Positions 62,415 to 64,000 of a DNA stretch of 64,000 nt are shown here, in pieces (positions within the stretch are counted from its first letter, which is position 1; each line of letters begins with the position of its first letter). The position numbers and the translations under genes were made by a program. The notes under the pieces are model-generated. The model saw only the letters and a program-made list of their open reading frames with translations, searched no databases and was not told where the DNA came from. The stretch comes from Diprion similis (Eukaryota; Arthropoda; Insecta; Hymenoptera; Diprionidae). Where the stretch lies: the NCBI RefSeq assembly GCF_021155765.1, contig NC_060114.1, positions 21,806,501-21,870,500 on the forward strand. The letters are read 5' to 3'.

Positions 62415-63917
62415 GTGAGTGGTTCCTACTTCCCATTCAACCGCACCATCGTACATCATACTTTACAGTTTACACACAAGATCGACGGCGCATCATCGCT
62501 CTCGCGGAACCTTCATATTTCACATCTTATTCCGCGTTACGCTGCCTACGCATCGGTACCTTCACCGCTAATGTCGGAACATTTTTTCTACCTAACGAAA
62601 AACTGCCACAGCCCTAGGGTGCTGAATAACGTCAATCCATTTTCTTTCATTCGGTTCCACAGCTCGCCTGATCTCTAGAACGTTGTTATCTCACGATTTG
62701 TTATTTACATTATCGATATCGTTATAACTGACTGCCGCGCGTTCCGTTCAAACGCTACTACAAAATACTTGTGCACACGTTTCAACGGTTGTGATCTCAC
62801 GTCGGAAGGAATGTTTACGACGCTTACGCCTTCCTCGGAGGTTCCCTTCGGTACGATTAGCACCGAGGCAGTACTTCAGTCACCATATTAAACACATCGG
62901 TGTCAATGATAATTGGGTAACATTGATTGTTACGCTGGAGAATAAACAATCTAATAACGAGGAAGACGCGTGGCATATTGAGTAGCCTGAGTACGTATTC
63001 CGAGCGCATCGCCCAGTAAAAAGTCGTAGGGAAATACGCCCGAGGAATTTCTGGTGAAGTTGGATGGAGGTGTGCGGTTAACGCTAACACGGTTCAACAG
63101 ATTTCGACGTTTAATTTTCACTTTTAAAGACGAGCCATCTCGCGTCTTCCGCAGACGACACCCGTCGCTGTTTATCTATGACCACAATCGAGTTTTCTAT
63201 CGTACCATATCTGGTCTGCGGTTTGCGGATAAACTTCTCGCACAGATGTTCGTGTAGAATTACTATCGTTGTTGTTATATCATGCGGTTTTTCATTATCT
63301 AATCCGAACGTTCAGCTGCGTCATGTCGTCATTACTCATTTTTCAATATGTTTCTTTTTTGCCACTGCAATTTAGTCGCCAAGTGTGATCCCAGATTCTT
63401 ATCAAATCAATTCTTTATCTAGATTTACTAATTTGCTGTTAACGAGTCATGCATCGCTATATGGTTTTCGATCGCTGTTCGGTTAGTTCAAGTTCTGATC
63501 GTGTTCACTTGTTATTTGCCAAGTCTGATTATAAGAACAGGGATACATTTACATAGCGATCGAGAAAATCTGCTGGTGCTGAAAGTATTCGAATTGTGGC
63601 ACTTGAGGACCAGAAGATTATCTTCGAACTAATTCCTGCATTATGCCGAAACCAACGTGGTGTTTGAATAAAATTATCCTCCGAATCATCCGGGAAATAA
63701 ATTCTGGGCCAGTTCATCAACTGCACAATTGCAAATAACCGCAAATTTCGTCATTCGAAATGACGCTCAATTTGAACTCACTTTCAGCGAGGAATATTCC
63801 CGCGCTAGTACTACCGACTACAGGATATATATCCTGTATATACCTATATATATATTGAGCGTCATCATGTGTACACATACACATCTAGTGCGCTGAATGG
63901 GTTTAACCGGTACAGTC
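62415..63917 (+). other. Intron sequence of the coiled-coil gene
   Basis: This begins at the GTGAGT donor. Short ORFs inside have no supporting signals. A TA-rich stretch lies at about 63824-63855. Confidence 0.4.
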
Positions 63918-64000
63918 ATGGAAAGTAATGATGCTTTAACTGGGATCCCGATCGAAACCCTGATGGACATTACCGGAAACTCCCTCGACAAGAACCGACA
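63918..64000 (+). CDS. Possible start of another exon, cut by the window edge
   Basis: An ATG three bases after a GGTACAG acceptor-like site opens 27 codons (MESNDALTGIPIETLMD...) that run to the window end. Joined to the donor at 62414, the acceptor would give an early stop, so this is not the simple second exon. It could be an alternative first exon of the same gene, or chance. Confidence 0.25.
   Translation, partial: MESNDALTGIPIETLMDITGNSLDKNR

Noticed and set aside
1..64000. tRNA, rRNA and CRISPR signals
   Set aside because: Occurrences of GTTCGA and TCGAAC lacked a tRNA B-box context or cloverleaf. No rRNA core sequence was seen, and the repeated arrays are microsatellites without spacers.

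Overview
The window looks like nuclear DNA of an insect. It has spliced protein genes with short GT-AG introns, very long non-coding stretches, many AT-rich microsatellites, C-tracts and GA tracts, and remnants of inverted-repeat transposable elements. A hymenopteran is my best guess, from sequence texture only. No bacterial operon, CRISPR array, rRNA, recognisable tRNA or intact virus was seen.

Left part (about 3.5-14.5 kb). Two SLC41-type magnesium transporter genes lie tail to tail. The plus-strand copy has five coding exons between 3545 and 6084 (487 aa from the chosen start). The minus-strand copy has seven coding exons between 14500 and 11020 (568 aa). All junctions were checked for reading phase, and both proteins keep the two PDN...GD magnesium-site repeats of the MgtE/SLC41 family. 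They share three intron positions but each has its own extra intron(s), so the pair is an old inverted duplication. The spacer between them holds a MITE-like element (about 7606-8222) and a short, unusually cysteine-rich ORF (8800-8967).

Middle part (about 14.5-40 kb). I can support no convincing gene here. It holds three AT-rich, microsatellite-dense blocks (25.6-28.2, 32.4-33.6 and 37.3-40.2 kb), a 959-bp element with 34-bp inverted ends (21299-22257), and a strong 59-bp-arm hairpin (35081-35296). A few unproven ORFs are listed with low confidence.

Right part (40-64 kb). A single-exon coding region on the minus strand (43712-40197, 1171 aa) encodes a protein with 12 canonical C2H2 zinc fingers and one degenerate one. 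Four of the fingers form a distinctive subfamily with an extra cysteine. An upstream 5' UTR exon is implied by an acceptor at about 43784. The next 18 kb are mostly non-coding, with two exon-like ORFs flanked by good splice signals (49472-49684 and 57800-57988). Near the right edge a plus-strand gene begins: its first coding exon (62188-62414) encodes a predicted coiled coil and splices into an intron that continues towards or past the window end.

Apart from the two SLC41 paralogues, nothing shows that these genes act together. The most unusual items are the cysteine-rich mini-ORF, the hairpin at 35.1-35.3 kb, the special finger subtype in the zinc-finger protein, and the two orphan exon candidates.
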